This document shows positions 21,058-29,425 of a DNA stretch of 31,755 nt, in pieces (within the stretch, counting starts at the first letter, position 1; the number at the start of each line of letters is the position of its first letter). The notes below the pieces were generated by a model. It was not told the DNA's origin and did no database searches. It saw only the letters and a program-made list of their open reading frames with translations. The position numbers and the translations under genes were made by a program. The stretch spans positions 1 to 31,755 of the IMG/VR virus record IMGVR_UViG_3300034375_001290; one strand, 5' to 3'. The stretch comes from a virus.

Positions 21058-23514
21058 ATGGCAGGTGTACCCTATTATAGAATACAGAATTGTTGTACAA
21101 GTCAGAGTACATTAATAAATCTTGATCCTTCTGGTTTATCAGATGGAATTTATAAATGGACGGGTACACAAACTATATTACCTTCAGGTTTTATTTTAGA
21201 TCCAGATAATTGTTATATAATAACAAGTCAAGGTTCTGTCTTTAATACCTATGATGTAGTTGATTCCAGCTTCCTTACTTTAGATACTTTAGGAACATTT
21301 ACAGACTGTAATAGTGCTACTACAGATTGTGATTGCGATCCACCATCAGGTACTCATTATATTATAGCAGAACCATGTTGTGGAGGAGATACTATTTATT
21401 TTAGAGGAGAGGGCTATACTGGAGTAGAACAAATAGAAGGAGATGTAAAAGGAAAAAGCGAATTTAGTCCTGCATTACCTATTGTAGATTTAAATAACTT
21501 TCAAGGAGTATATTTATTTAATGGAGCTTGTTATACTGTATCATTTGGTACAGTAGGGGATGGTATAATTCCTGATATGGATACATATAATACATTACCA
21601 TTTCCGCCTCCTGCAAGTGAATTAGAATTTATTCATGAATCAGATTGTGAATATCAAGATGGTAAAATACAATGTCCAGATTGTGAACCTATTTGTTATA
21701 GACTAACTAGCTGTTCAGGAATTACTATTAATACTTTAATTGATCTTTCTGCTTATGTAGGTACTTACATAACTATAGAGAACTATACAGAAACATGGTA
21801 TGTTGAACTAAATGAAGCAATTTGTCAAAATCCTACCCTTATTCTAAAAGTAACAGCAACAGAACAAGATCCTTGTCCTTGTATTTGTTATGAAGTATTG
21901 GGTAATACAGGAGGTATAAATTATATAGACTGTAATGGTAATAGACAATTTACATATTCTCCTGCTAAGTTTTGTGCTCAAGCTCCTCCAGTTATAGCAC
22001 AAATTCAAGGTGAAGATTACCAGTTAATAGTAGGTGGAGATTGTGTAGATGGGCAATGTCCTGCAGAATGTTTTTATTTAAAGAACTGTGATCCTGAAAA
22101 ATATCCTGAACAAGAACCTATTATATTCTCAAACTTACAAAGCTTATCTCAGTATGCTAATACAAGTTCTGTAGTTGAATTAAATAATTATCAAGGTTGT
22201 TGGGAAGTATTACCTGCAGATTGTACTTGTATTAAAGTTACTTTTCAATTAGGAGGAGATGCTTTTAGACAATATGATGCATACTTAGAATATATAGATT
22301 CAAATGGTTTTAATGTATATTCATTTGTAATACCTAGTCAAATACCAGGAGGAGATCCTTATACATATTATATTTGGTTTGATTCTGCAAGTTTCATATG
22401 GGTTGTAAGCCAAACTGTTGGAGATAGAGATAATGCTTTAGCAACTTATGAAACTAAAGGTACTGAAATACCTTGTCCAGCTCCTGTATCAAATCTTATT
22501 TGGGAAGATGGGATAGGACCTAACTTAGAAATAGTAAATGGGTTCTTTAGTGATTTATGTGATGAGCAATGCAAATGTCCAGTAGATGTTATAGTACTAA
22601 GAGATTATGAAAGTTGTTTTGAATGTCTGCCTACTATAGCATATAAGCTTACTTCATGTTCTAATCCATTAGTAAATACATATACTACACAGGATTTATC
22701 TGCATATGTAGACAAAGTAATTAAAGATGATTGTGATTGCTATACAGTACAAGAAATAAACTATCAACCACCTATAGATACACCTATTACAATAGAGCAG
22801 ACTTATGATGATTGTGAAACATGTTTAGCAACTTTATTCCTTTTAACTGATTGTAATGATCCTGAAAGAACTATAGTCACAGATACTAATCTAACTGTAT
22901 ATTTAGGACAATATGTAAAAATTAAGAACTGTGAAGGATGTTTCTTTGTGGAGTCATATACACTAGTTCCAGAATTTATAGAAGCTGTTGAAGTAGAAGA
23001 AAACTATGATACATGTTTTGCATGTAATCAAGTACTTCCAAGATGCTCTACTGTATTTAATAATAGTACAGAAGATAGAACATTTACTTTTATAAATGCT
23101 AATGGAGATCCTGAAGAAACACTTAGATACTGTGTTCAAACATGGGAAGAATCTGATACATTCATATATAACTACTATGGTGACTGTACTATATATGAAG
23201 ATGAGTTTGGTGTAAAAACAGGATTCTGTGTACAATACTTTCCAAATAGTAGAAAAGTAAAACCAGGGTATAATACACCTATATGTTCTGCAGAGAAATA
23301 TGATAAAATAACATGTAAGTTTGCAGACATTGTATATAAGAAAGTACTTGAACTAAGATACGGTATATCTAACTGTTGTCCAGAAGAAGATGAGAAATGG
23401 TTAGTTAAAAAAGAACTAATAGAATTACAAGCACTAACAGATCCAAATTATAAATGTGAACCATTGAAGGATTGTTGCGGAAATACTGCATCTAATTGTT
23501 CTTGCAATTCTTAA
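21058..23514 (+). CDS. Large Cys-rich repeat protein, probable virion surface or adhesin protein
   Basis: An 818-residue protein built from degenerate modules, clearest at about residues 212-280 (CYRLTSCSG...DLSAYVGTYI), 338-400 (CFYLKNCD...NNYQGCWEV), 527-590 (YKLTSCSN...DLSAYVDKVI...CDCYTV) and 594-655 (LFLLTDCND...NLTVYLGQYV...CEGCFFV). The module rule is YxLxxC, then LSxYVGxxIxI, then GC[WYF]xV, then CxxC. The last ~110 residues differ and are helical, with KVLELRYGISNCCPEEDEKW. I see no signal peptide, so it is likely assembled into the virion in the cytoplasm. The Cys either bind metal or form disulfides after release. Such modules are known from phages of marine Bacteroidota; function unproven, perhaps host-surface binding. 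Confidence 0.6.
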   Translation: MAGVPYYRIQNCCTSQSTLINLDPSGLSDGIYKWTGTQTILPSGFILDPDNCYIITSQGSVFNTYDVVDSSFLTLDTLGTFTDCNSATTDCDCDPPSGTHYIIAEPCCGGDTIYFRGEGYTGVEQIEGDVKGKSEFSPALPIVDLNNFQGVYLFNGACYTVSFGTVGDGIIPDMDTYNTLPFPPPASELEFIHESDCEYQDGKIQCPDCEPICYRLTSCSGITINTLIDLSAYVGTYITIENYTETWYVELNEAICQNPTLILKVTATEQDPCPCICYEVLGNTGGINYIDCNGNRQFTYSPAKFCAQAPPVIAQIQGEDYQLIVGGDCVDGQCPAECFYLKNCDPEKYPEQEPIIFSNLQSLSQYANTSSVVELNNYQGCWEVLPADCTCIKVTFQLGGDAFRQYDAYLEYIDSNGFNVYSFVIPSQIPGGDPYTYYIWFDSASFIWVVSQTVGDRDNALATYETKGTEIPCPAPVSNLIWEDGIGPNLEIVNGFFSDLCDEQCKCPVDVIVLRDYESCFECLPTIAYKLTSCSNPLVNTYTTQDLSAYVDKVIKDDCDCYTVQEINYQPPIDTPITIEQTYDDCETCLATLFLLTDCNDPERTIVTDTNLTVYLGQYVKIKNCEGCFFVESYTLVPEFIEAVEVEENYDTCFACNQVLPRCSTVFNNSTEDRTFTFINANGDPEETLRYCVQTWEESDTFIYNYYGDCTIYEDEFGVKTGFCVQYFPNSRKVKPGYNTPICSAEKYDKITCKFADIVYKKVLELRYGISNCCPEEDEKWLVKKELIELQALTDPNYKCEPLKDCCGNTASNCSCNS

Positions 23515-23519
23515 TAAAA

Positions 23520-23532
23520 TTTTGTATATTAT
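23520..23532 (+). promoter_or_regulatory. Promoter-like motif upstream of fibre genes
   Basis: TTTTGTATATTAT, a copy of the repeated motif, in the 32-base gap before the ATG at 23547, ending 14 bases before it. It lies a few bases past the stop codon of the previous gene, and no terminator separates them. Confidence 0.5.
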
Positions 23533-23546
23533 AAATAACACAAAGT

Positions 23547-25175
23547 ATGAAACCTTTAAATTTAGATAATAAGCCTTGTAGTCCTATCTCTTCCAACTGT
23601 GTAGTATGGCAGGGGCCTGACATAGAGTGCATCAAATTGTGCAAAGGAGATACTGTTTCTGATGTAGTTTTTGCATTAGCTACAGAGCTTTGTACAATTT
23701 TAGAAACTTTAAAAGTTTCAAACTATGATTTAACATGCTTTAACTTACAAGCATGTAATCCAAAAGACTTTCAAGCACTCATTCAATTTCTTATTGAAAA
23801 GATATGTGAAAATCAAGGAATAACACCTGAATCACAAACAGAAAGTGGATGTCCTGATTGTGTAGTAACAGTAGCAGATTGTTTTGTAACAGGAACTCAA
23901 ACTACTATGCAGCTATTAGAATATGTTACTTTAATAGGAAATAGAATTTGTAGTATAGTTAATGAACTTACAGAAATTAGAGATTTAATTACTCAGCTTG
24001 CTGAGAGAGTAGATGATCTAGAAAATCAACCACTACCTTCTTATCCAGTATTAACTGTTCAATCAAAATGTGATATAGGATCAATTGGTGGAGGAACAGA
24101 TAGTCCAGTTCAAACTATTCTTCAAGAATTTTTTGATGCAGTGTGGTGTGATTTTTATTATGATGCTGTTGGAACTATTACAGCATTAAACAATGCTGCT
24201 TTAAGTCAATGTGTCCAAGATACAGATCTTTCTTTATATGATGGTAGACAATTTCAATTATTATCTGGATGGACAACTGGTCCTAATAGAACTATTGCAC
24301 AATCAATAACAAACTTATGGATAGTTGTTTGTGATACTTATCAATATTTAAGTAATTTAAATGTAGATGTATCTATTAAGAATGAAGGTGTAGAAATAAC
24401 ATCTGCAGTATCTTCAATTGACTTTGTAGGTGCAAATATTGAAGCTACCGCTGTAGGCAATGATGTAACTGTAACACTTACTGATACATATGGTTTAGAT
24501 ACTTTTTCTGCTACAGTATTTATTAATGGTTTATATCAACCTGAAATATTTTTATTAAATACAGCTAGTCAAATACCTAGTTTAGTAAGTACTCCACCAG
24601 CAGGATTTCCTAACTCTCCTGTAGTATCTTATTATAATCAAGTTAGATTTAATGATCAGGTTGTTACAGCTACTGCTACACCAGGAAGTTTTGTATCAGA
24701 TGCTCAGGCAGCAACAATTATTCCAGCTTCTTTTGGAACTTTAGTTAATAACTCAGGTTCAGGATCTTTTTTTACTGTAGCTGAAGCAGGTCTTTACTAT
24801 GTCAATGCTTCAGTAAATTTAAAATCTGATAATAAAGGTACACTTTCATGGCAGACAGGTTCATTACAAACAGTTGTAACTAGTGTAGATTTTGGAACAT
24901 CCTCAACAACAATTGAGAATTTACCAGTTGATGCAGAAGGTACTTTTGGTATTGGTATTATTAAATTTCCAGAAGTGATTGTAGGCAATTCAATGCCTCT
25001 TATTGCGGGATTAAATAATACTGTAGATGTTAGCTGTGGAAAAGTAGTATATTTAAATGCACTAGATAATATTAAATTAACTCTTCAAAATTTAACAGAT
25101 AGGTTATATGATGGGGTTACATATACAAGTGATGAAACAGATGTTATTACTTTTTCTATAACTAAATTAACTTAA
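23547..25175 (+). CDS. Fibre-type structural protein with C-terminal C1q/TNF-like domain
   Basis: A 542-residue protein. Residues ~11-35 hold SNCVVWQGPDIECIKLCKGD, an N-terminal motif known to me from Bacteroidota phage fibres, followed by VSDVVFALATELCTILETL. Several helices with one Cys each follow (LLEYVTLIGNRICSIVNELT, LQEFFDAVWCDFYY, ITNLWIVVCDTYQYL), with a coiled-coil stretch LITQLAERVDDLENQP, fitting a trimeric stalk. After a beta-rich link, the last ~150 residues (about 390-542) look like a C1q/TNF jelly roll: FFTVAEAGLYYVNASVNLKS, VVYLNALDNIKLTLQNL and the closing strand ITFSITKLT. Such heads bind receptors or cap fibres. It is the first gene after a promoter-like motif. Head fibre or tail fibre cannot be told apart here. 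Confidence 0.62.
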   Translation: MKPLNLDNKPCSPISSNCVVWQGPDIECIKLCKGDTVSDVVFALATELCTILETLKVSNYDLTCFNLQACNPKDFQALIQFLIEKICENQGITPESQTESGCPDCVVTVADCFVTGTQTTMQLLEYVTLIGNRICSIVNELTEIRDLITQLAERVDDLENQPLPSYPVLTVQSKCDIGSIGGGTDSPVQTILQEFFDAVWCDFYYDAVGTITALNNAALSQCVQDTDLSLYDGRQFQLLSGWTTGPNRTIAQSITNLWIVVCDTYQYLSNLNVDVSIKNEGVEITSAVSSIDFVGANIEATAVGNDVTVTLTDTYGLDTFSATVFINGLYQPEIFLLNTASQIPSLVSTPPAGFPNSPVVSYYNQVRFNDQVVTATATPGSFVSDAQAATIIPASFGTLVNNSGSGSFFTVAEAGLYYVNASVNLKSDNKGTLSWQTGSLQTVVTSVDFGTSSTTIENLPVDAEGTFGIGIIKFPEVIVGNSMPLIAGLNNTVDVSCGKVVYLNALDNIKLTLQNLTDRLYDGVTYTSDETDVITFSITKLT

Positions 25176-25212
25176 AAATTAAATTATATATATAAACTAA
25201 AAATAAAATAAA

Positions 25213-27015
25213 ATGGCTTGTTCAAATTGCAATAAACCCAGTTGTGGATGCTCAGGAACTTATGTAGTTTCTAAGACATGTCCACCCGCATGTTCAGAAG
25301 TATTTAACGCTTCTTGCATTGTCTACACAGGAGTAGACTTAACTTGTACTGATGCTATATCAGGATTAACTAGTACTGTAATATCTAGAAATGATTATCT
25401 AGATACTGCACTTACAGCAATTGTAAATTATATCTGTGCTAGATTTAATCCTGCAAATCTACCATCTAGTGTAGTAGTATCAGGAGATGATTTTGTAGTT
25501 GTAAGTGCATCTACAGTAGGTTATGTAACTACTTATACAGTTACTCTAGATCCAGCAGGACTTCCTTCAGCTTCAATTGTAACTGCAGGAGATAATGTTG
25601 TTGTAACTGGGGACGGTAGTGCAGGAAATCCTTATGTAGTAAATGCTAATGAAAGTATAGTAGCTGTAGATCCAGCTTCTGCATTAACTTTAATTGTAGA
25701 CCCATCAACACCAGGTCCATATGAGACTACTTATACTATTGGTGTAGATGCTTCACTTTTACCAATTACTGCACTTCAAACTTCTTTTGGACATATTTCA
25801 ATTACAGAAATTCCAAATACTCCAAATGCAGGAGATACAACTTATACTTTAGAAGTAGATGAAGTTACTATTCAAAGTGATGATGATAAATTAGCTGTTA
25901 CTCTACTTTCTGCAGGTGGTATTGCACCATTTGAAAGAACATTTAATGTTGCTATAGATGATGCAGAAATGACTGAGTTTATTCAAGATGTAGCTGGTGC
26001 TACAATTGTTGGAGGTACGGACATTATCGTAACTTATAATGATATTGCAGGTACAATCACTGTTACTAGTACAGCTGGTTCACCACTTGCTTGGTTTACA
26101 ATGAGTGATGGTGTTACTGATATTTCTGCTGCATCTAATACTGATAAATTAAATATAGTAGGAGATGCTGTAACAAATGGAATTACTACAACACTAACTG
26201 CAGTAGGTCCTAATGAAGCAACCTTTACTATAAATAATGAAGACAGAGGTTCTGCTCAGTTAACATTCCTTAATGTTGACTGTTCAAATATTTCTGGAAA
26301 TCCAGGTGGTACAGCTACTGCTACTATTAATGAAGACACTTTAGAATTAGTGGGTGGAAGTGATATTGACTTAACAGTAATTGGTAATCAAATTCAAATT
26401 GACAACCTTATTGACCGTGTTTATGCAGAAATTCAATCTGACGCAGGTGATACTTTACAAGCACCTAACACAACTAGTACATTTACTATAGCAGGTGGAA
26501 CTGGAATTGGTACAATAGGAAACTTAGGAACTCAAACTATTACTATTAACAATGAAGGTGTAACATCATTAACATCTGCAGATGGAAATCTTTCAGTAGA
26601 TGTTACTACAGGAGATATTACAATTACTAACACAGCTCCTAATGTAGATCAATTTTTATGGTTAACATTTGAGGGTGATACAGGTGGTGCAATTGCGGCC
26701 ACAACTACAACTGATGCATTGACTGTAGCAGGTGGTGATGGTATTACTACAAATACTACAGGTACAACTTTAACTATAACTGCAGATGTACAAAGAGAAG
26801 TATTAGATTCTACATCAAATCCAACTCAGTTACCTTATACTGGCGGTTCTGGTGCACAAGCAATTACTCATACTCTTGGTGAAACTTATGTTAATGTAAG
26901 ATGCTTTGATGGTTTAGTAGATGTAACAAATACTACAACAATAACAATGGTAAACTCAACTACGTTTAATATAGATAGTGGTAGTAACATTACAAATGTA
27001 TTAGTTCTAGGATAA
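25213..27015 (+). CDS. Repetitive beta fibre protein with Cys-rich N-terminus
   Basis: A 600-residue protein. It begins MACSNCNKPSCGC (C3, C6, C11, C13), the same pattern as the 48-residue protein at 20909. Next comes NASCIVYTGVDLTC (about 29-42), equivalent to SNCVVWQGPDIEC in the previous gene. Then follow many beta repeats rich in Thr, Ala, Gly, Asp and Asn (DNVVVTGDGSAGNPYVVN, GGTGIGTIGNLGTQTITINN, ADGNLSVDVTTGDITITN), the pattern of trimeric beta-helical fibres. The last ~70 residues (AITHTLGETYVNVRCFDG to NVLVLG) form a separate C-terminal domain of a kind seen at fibre tips. A likely receptor-binding or head fibre protein. It is followed by a hairpin and a terminator. Confidence 0.65.
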   Translation: MACSNCNKPSCGCSGTYVVSKTCPPACSEVFNASCIVYTGVDLTCTDAISGLTSTVISRNDYLDTALTAIVNYICARFNPANLPSSVVVSGDDFVVVSASTVGYVTTYTVTLDPAGLPSASIVTAGDNVVVTGDGSAGNPYVVNANESIVAVDPASALTLIVDPSTPGPYETTYTIGVDASLLPITALQTSFGHISITEIPNTPNAGDTTYTLEVDEVTIQSDDDKLAVTLLSAGGIAPFERTFNVAIDDAEMTEFIQDVAGATIVGGTDIIVTYNDIAGTITVTSTAGSPLAWFTMSDGVTDISAASNTDKLNIVGDAVTNGITTTLTAVGPNEATFTINNEDRGSAQLTFLNVDCSNISGNPGGTATATINEDTLELVGGSDIDLTVIGNQIQIDNLIDRVYAEIQSDAGDTLQAPNTTSTFTIAGGTGIGTIGNLGTQTITINNEGVTSLTSADGNLSVDVTTGDITITNTAPNVDQFLWLTFEGDTGGAIAATTTTDALTVAGGDGITTNTTGTTLTITADVQREVLDSTSNPTQLPYTGGSGAQAITHTLGETYVNVRCFDGLVDVTNTTTITMVNSTTFNIDSGSNITNVLVLG

Positions 27016-27031
27016 TAAATATTGTCGCAGT

Positions 27032-27055
27032 TTGTTGGTTATCTGTGGCTAACAA
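27032..27055 (+). other. Hairpin in the 3' leader before the terminator
   Basis: TTGTTGGTTA (27032-27041) pairs with TGGCTAACAA (27046-27055) over a 4-base loop TCTG, ten pairs if three G.U are allowed. It lies between the fibre stop and the terminator hairpin and has no T tract of its own. It may protect the 3' end of the mRNA or help the terminator. Confidence 0.45.
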
Positions 27056-27058
27056 CAG

Positions 27059-27093
27059 GAGAACCCTCACACAAGTGGGGGTTTTCTTTTTTT
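27059..27093 (+). terminator. Rho-independent terminator after fibre genes
   Basis: GAGAACCCTCAC (27059-27070) and GTGGGGGTTTTC (27075-27086) form a 12-base stem with two G.U pairs and a 4-base loop ACAA, then a run of T's. The T tract is also the start of the promoter-like motif at 27090, so the old unit ends where the next begins. Confidence 0.85.
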
Positions 27094-27102
27094 GTATATT
27101 TG
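27090..27102 (+). promoter_or_regulatory. Promoter-like motif overlapping the terminator T tract
   Basis: TTTTGTATATTTG, the TG-ending variant of the repeated motif (as at 2795), starts inside the T tract of the terminator. It is one of two copies in this 130-base gap. Confidence 0.5.
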
Positions 27103-27125
27103 TATACTTGCTAATCTCGCTAATT

Positions 27126-27138
27126 TTTAGTATATTAT
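27126..27138 (+). promoter_or_regulatory. Second promoter-like motif before tail genes
   Basis: TTTAGTATATTAT, 36 bases downstream of the copy at 27090 and ending only 9 bases before the ATG at 27148. If both work, the tail genes have tandem starts; if the upstream copy is the real one, this one may be a protein-binding site. Confidence 0.5.
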
Positions 27139-27147
27139 TTACATAGT

Positions 27148-27729
27148 ATGGAAACATTTAGAACACCAGACTTAAAAGCTCCAAGATTTAGAGCAGAGAC
27201 ATATGAAGTTTTAAATAAAGAGTTCTTTGATAGATTTAGAAAAAAGTATCCAAAGTATAAAAACTACAAGGATAAAGAGCTAAGATCAATTATTAAATCT
27301 TTTAATAAACTAGTCTTTGAAACAGTTATAGATAACAGAAATGGTGTAGAGTTACCAGAATCACTAGGATGGTTATTTATAGGAACTTGTCAAGCTAGTC
27401 AAAAAAAGAATATTGATTTTGCTAAATCTAAAAAGTATGGTGTAAAGGTTTCTAACAAAAATTGGGATAGTGATGGTAAGCTAGCTAAGATATTTTTTAC
27501 AAATGGTAATTTAAAACATAAGGTAAAAAATATAGAGTTCTGGGGATTTGTAGGATCCAGAGAATTTAAAAGAAAGGTTGCTAAAACATATCCTGAAAAT
27601 TGGAACAACTACATAGTAGTAGATCCGCAAAGAAAATTAAAATTAGCTTACTCTAAAAAAGTGGCTAATGAAATAAGACTAAAAAAGCAGGAGCATGCTT
27701 TGAAAGACTATAATGAATTTGACTTATGA
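27148..27729 (+). CDS. Hypothetical conserved basic protein before tail ring genes
   Basis: A 193-residue basic protein, helical in the first ~60 residues (FFDRFRKKYPKYKNYKDKEL, LRSIIKSFNKLVFETVIDNR), then a strand-like VELPESLGWLFIGTCQ (about 72-87) and a Lys-rich mixed C-terminal part (KVKNIEFWGFVGSREFKRKV). Two helices followed by a VxLPExLGxxFIG segment resembles, at a distance, the HU/IHF helix-helix-strand core; crAss-like phages are described with IHF-type genes near the tail genes, but I cannot confirm this one. It is the first gene after tandem promoter-like motifs and overlaps the next gene by ATGA. Confidence 0.5.
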   Translation: METFRTPDLKAPRFRAETYEVLNKEFFDRFRKKYPKYKNYKDKELRSIIKSFNKLVFETVIDNRNGVELPESLGWLFIGTCQASQKKNIDFAKSKKYGVKVSNKNWDSDGKLAKIFFTNGNLKHKVKNIEFWGFVGSREFKRKVAKTYPENWNNYIVVDPQRKLKLAYSKKVANEIRLKKQEHALKDYNEFDL

Positions 27730-28388
27730 GCACAACAGTTGGCGAAGCAATATCACGAGTAAGGAATACTCTTAAAGCTGTTAAGGAAGATCCATTTTTA
27801 ACAGATAGAACCATTTACTATTCTATCATTAAATATGGGCAGTCTTTAATGAAAAGAGAAGACAATCAGCTTAGACTAATGAAGATTAGTAATATATTTA
27901 AAGTATTACCTTATGCAGAACTTATAGAAGTAGATAAAGTAGAAGCTTCATGTGCAGGGGTGTATTCAGGATGTTATTTTAAAAGGACTAAAGAAAGAGT
28001 TCCAGATCTTCTAACAGGTATACAGGGACCTATATTTAGGACTGTTTCATCTATTGATGGTTCTATAGAACTATTTAGAACAGATCCAGGTACTTATGTT
28101 TCTATGACTAAATCAACTACATTTAAATATAATAAAAGAAAATACTGGTGGTATTTGGATGGTTACCTTTACTTTCCTGATCTTGATTGGGAAGCAGTAA
28201 GGATTGAAGCTATATTTGAAAATGATGTTGAGAAATGTGATGATGAATGTGTTTTAAGACAAGATCAATCACTCAATATACCAGATTACTTATTTTCTGA
28301 AATAGAGCAATATGTAGTAAAAGAATTAACTATGACTATGCAAGTTCCAACTGATGGAGCAGATGATAGTCAAAATACACTTAGATAA
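27726..28388 (+). CDS. Tail ring / tail-tube type protein 1
   Basis: A 220-residue protein that starts with a helical segment (VGEAISRVRNTLKAVKEDPF), continues with LTDRTIYYSIIKYGQSLMKR (about 25-44), then a beta-rich centre with two Cys, and ends with two helices (YLFSEIEQYVVKELTMTMQV). This layout resembles the short-tail connector proteins of podoviruses (T7 gp11 or P22 gp4 type) and the stacked ring proteins of crAss-like tails. It lies just upstream of a second ring-type protein and the muzzle, in the order expected for crAss-like tails. It overlaps the upstream gene by ATGA, and its stop shares a base with the next ATG. Confidence 0.6.
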   Translation: MSTTVGEAISRVRNTLKAVKEDPFLTDRTIYYSIIKYGQSLMKREDNQLRLMKISNIFKVLPYAELIEVDKVEASCAGVYSGCYFKRTKERVPDLLTGIQGPIFRTVSSIDGSIELFRTDPGTYVSMTKSTTFKYNKRKYWWYLDGYLYFPDLDWEAVRIEAIFENDVEKCDDECVLRQDQSLNIPDYLFSEIEQYVVKELTMTMQVPTDGADDSQNTLR

Positions 28389-29425
28389 TGGATTATAATT
28401 ACACCTTAAAATATAGAACTTTTGATCAACTCTTAGAAGATGTAACTATAGATCTTAATACGTTTGCTCTAGAGAATATGATTGAGCCACAGCAGCTTAT
28501 TAAGCTTGCTAAGAAGATTAATTATGATTTAGGACTTAGAATCAATCAGCAAAGAGAAGTGATCTTAGATGTAACTCATGGTAAAGTAAAATTACCAGAT
28601 GATTTTTATACATTTAATTATGGATTAATCTGCGGAAACTTTGAAAGAAAAATAGGATATGATGGTGCAGCAGGAGGAACTAATATGCAGGAGATGCAAA
28701 TTACTGATGGTAAAGTTCCTGTAACATATAGCGACTTTCCTAAAAATGTTCCTGATGCTTGTGATACTACTCAGCCTACATGTTGTTGTGATGATAAAGG
28801 TAATATGGGGACATGCTTAGTGCATAATCCTGAACAGCCTTATGGAGATGCTAACATAAAGCCTAGAGTTTTCATGAACTGTAAAGGTGAGACTTATGAA
28901 TTAATTCAAGTAATTAATACTACAGAAACTTTAGTATATAAAGAACTTCTTCCTTTAAAAATGAAAGCAAGTCAAAATATTGATTGTGAGTGTCCAAATT
29001 TATATCATAACACTGTAAATGAAGGATGGATCAAACATGGTTTTTTATTTACAAATTTTAAAACAGGAAAAGTATATTTAAACTATCAAGGTCAAATGGA
29101 AGACGAAGATGGTAATTTACTTGTTCCTGATCATGATCTTTTAAATGAATATTATGAATATGCATTAAAGTCTAGAATACTTGAGAACCTTTATTTAAAT
29201 GGAGAGGACGTTGCTCAAAGAATGCAATTAGTAGAACAAAGATTAAGAGGAGCTAGAAATAATGCATTAAGCGTAGTTAACACACCTAACTTTAGAGAAC
29301 TACAAGAGATCACAAAAGCAAATAGAAAAGCAATGTATGCTAGATACTATGATATGTTTAGATCTTATCCTCCTAATGTATTGAAAAGAACTCGTGTAAG
29401 AAATAATATTCATAGTAATGGCTAA
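28388..29425 (+). CDS. Tail ring / tail-tube type protein 2
   Basis: A 345-residue protein. The N-terminal helices include LLEDVTIDLNTFALENMIEP and QQLIKLAKKINYDLGLRINQ (about 35-55), then QREVILDVTHGKVKLPDDFY (55-74), a pattern I associate with crAss-like tail ring proteins. The middle carries a Cys cluster in a loop (CDTTQPTCCCDDKGNMGTC, about 123-141) and CECPNLYHNT, possibly metal or disulfide sites. The C-terminal ~100 residues are helical (EYYEYALKSRILENLYLNGE) and basic. It would join the portal ring stack to the muzzle. It overlaps the muzzle gene by 8 bases. Confidence 0.65.
   Translation: MDYNYTLKYRTFDQLLEDVTIDLNTFALENMIEPQQLIKLAKKINYDLGLRINQQREVILDVTHGKVKLPDDFYTFNYGLICGNFERKIGYDGAAGGTNMQEMQITDGKVPVTYSDFPKNVPDACDTTQPTCCCDDKGNMGTCLVHNPEQPYGDANIKPRVFMNCKGETYELIQVINTTETLVYKELLPLKMKASQNIDCECPNLYHNTVNEGWIKHGFLFTNFKTGKVYLNYQGQMEDEDGNLLVPDHDLLNEYYEYALKSRILENLYLNGEDVAQRMQLVEQRLRGARNNALSVVNTPNFRELQEITKANRKAMYARYYDMFRSYPPNVLKRTRVRNNIHSNG

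Noticed and set aside
28926-28940. TTTAGTATATAAAG inside a ring protein gene
   Set aside because: Resembles the promoter-like motif but deviates in the core (TATATA instead of TATATT) and is coding.
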